A DNA stretch of 5,052 nucleotides from DATDOO01 sp035293245 (GTDB lineage: Bacteria > Pseudomonadota > Gammaproteobacteria > Methylococcales > Methylococcaceae), in assembly GCA_035293245.1 (NCBI GenBank), contig DATDOO010000058.1:1-5052 (forward strand), given 5' to 3'. Below, one piece after another: positions 4,766 to 5,052 of this stretch. Below the pieces are notes generated by a model that had not been told where the DNA came from, did not search any database, and worked only from the letters and a program-made list of their open reading frames with translations. How positions within the stretch are numbered: the first letter of the stretch is position 1; the number at the start of each line of letters is the position of its first letter. The position numbers were made by a program, and so were the translations under genes.

Positions 4766-5052
4766 CTAATTGACGACCATCTGGGCGCGTTCGATGAGGG
4801 CGCGAAGCTTCTCGACGGTGATGCCAACGTTCGGCAGCCTCGAGGACTTTCCTTCCGCTCCGTGGATCGCCACGACTTGGTTCCCGGATATGTTGAAGAC
4901 GGGAGAACCCGAATTGGCGCCGTAGGTATTGAACGAATACGTGGCCTCCCAAGCGCCCCGTCCAAAGTCGCGCGGCAAGGATCGCCCTATCTGTGCCTGG
5001 AGGGCAGAGACACGCCGGACCGCACCGCAAGGTATGTACATGTCGTCGAGCC
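4766..5052 (-). CDS. Trypsin/V8-like serine protease, C-terminal part (partial)
   Basis: The last 95 codons or so of a chymotrypsin-fold (S1/V8-like) endopeptidase; the gene continues beyond the window end, so its start, His and Asp are not visible. The catalytic serine motif GANSGSPVF is clear, with the nucleophile Ser encoded at 4910-4912, in the GNSGSP form typical of V8/HtrA-like enzymes rather than the GDSGGP of digestive trypsins. It is followed by the expected final strands (GNQVVAIHGAE and PNVGITVEKL) and a C-terminal helix ending IERAQMVVN. There is no PDZ or other domain after the catalytic region, which argues against an HtrA/DegP type. Upstream of the motif, WEATYSFNTYG fits the substrate-pocket strand. 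Export cannot be judged. G+C is about 61%, higher than that of the small gene downstream. Family call is firm; substrate unknown. Confidence 0.85.
   Translation of the reverse strand, partial: LDDMYIPCGAVRRVSALQAQIGRSLPRDFGRGAWEATYSFNTYGANSGSPVFNISGNQVVAIHGAEGKSSRLPNVGITVEKLRALIERAQMVVN

Noticed and set aside
4696..4965. N-terminal extension of the 86-aa protein up to 4965
   Set aside because: It is open in frame but overlaps the protease gene out of phase, and the translation there is Ser/Arg/Pro-rich noise.

Overview
The window is a high-GC bacterial chromosome segment, roughly 60-65% G+C by sample counts over most of its length, and looks proteobacterial. The gene style fits a gammaproteobacterium: short intergenic gaps, Shine-Dalgarno starts, a GTGA start/stop overlap, a sodium:solute symporter and several small lineage-type membrane proteins. 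The class assignment is inference; there is no rRNA or other marker gene here.

Left part, plus strand (1-3033). The window opens inside a sodium/solute symporter (SSS) gene, which ends at 1092 and is followed by a textbook intrinsic terminator at 1115-1146. A two-gene unit follows: an 81-residue two-helix membrane protein (1205-1450), and a membrane-anchored TPR protein (1447-2079) whose GTG start overlaps the upstream stop. A 49-residue single-helix protein (2211-2360) has its own candidate promoter and a strong ribosome binding site. After a spacer with two GC-rich hairpins comes an exported pentapeptide-repeat protein (2539-3033) with a signal peptide, 21 uninterrupted repeats and four cysteines flanking the repeat block.

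Middle part, minus strand (3150-3978). Two genes face the pentapeptide gene: a 186-residue protein with one late transmembrane helix (3418-3978), and downstream of it a 66-residue two-helix membrane protein (3150-3350). I recognise neither family.

Right part (about 4016-5052). A stretch of about 420 bases has no credible gene. It holds a G-quadruplex-type motif, then a cluster of CAGGGA words in both orientations, one pair forming an 8-bp inverted repeat. G+C falls to about 48% over 4141-4440. On the far side, minus strand, lie the C-terminal part of a trypsin/V8-like serine protease (running off the window end, catalytic GANSGSP motif visible) and, 66 bases downstream of its stop, an 86-residue beta-rich protein that I do not recognise, about 50% G+C. 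The protease and its small partner look like a unit acquired separately from the genes to the left, with the CAGGGA tract at or near the junction. This is the part of the window most likely to hold something undescribed.
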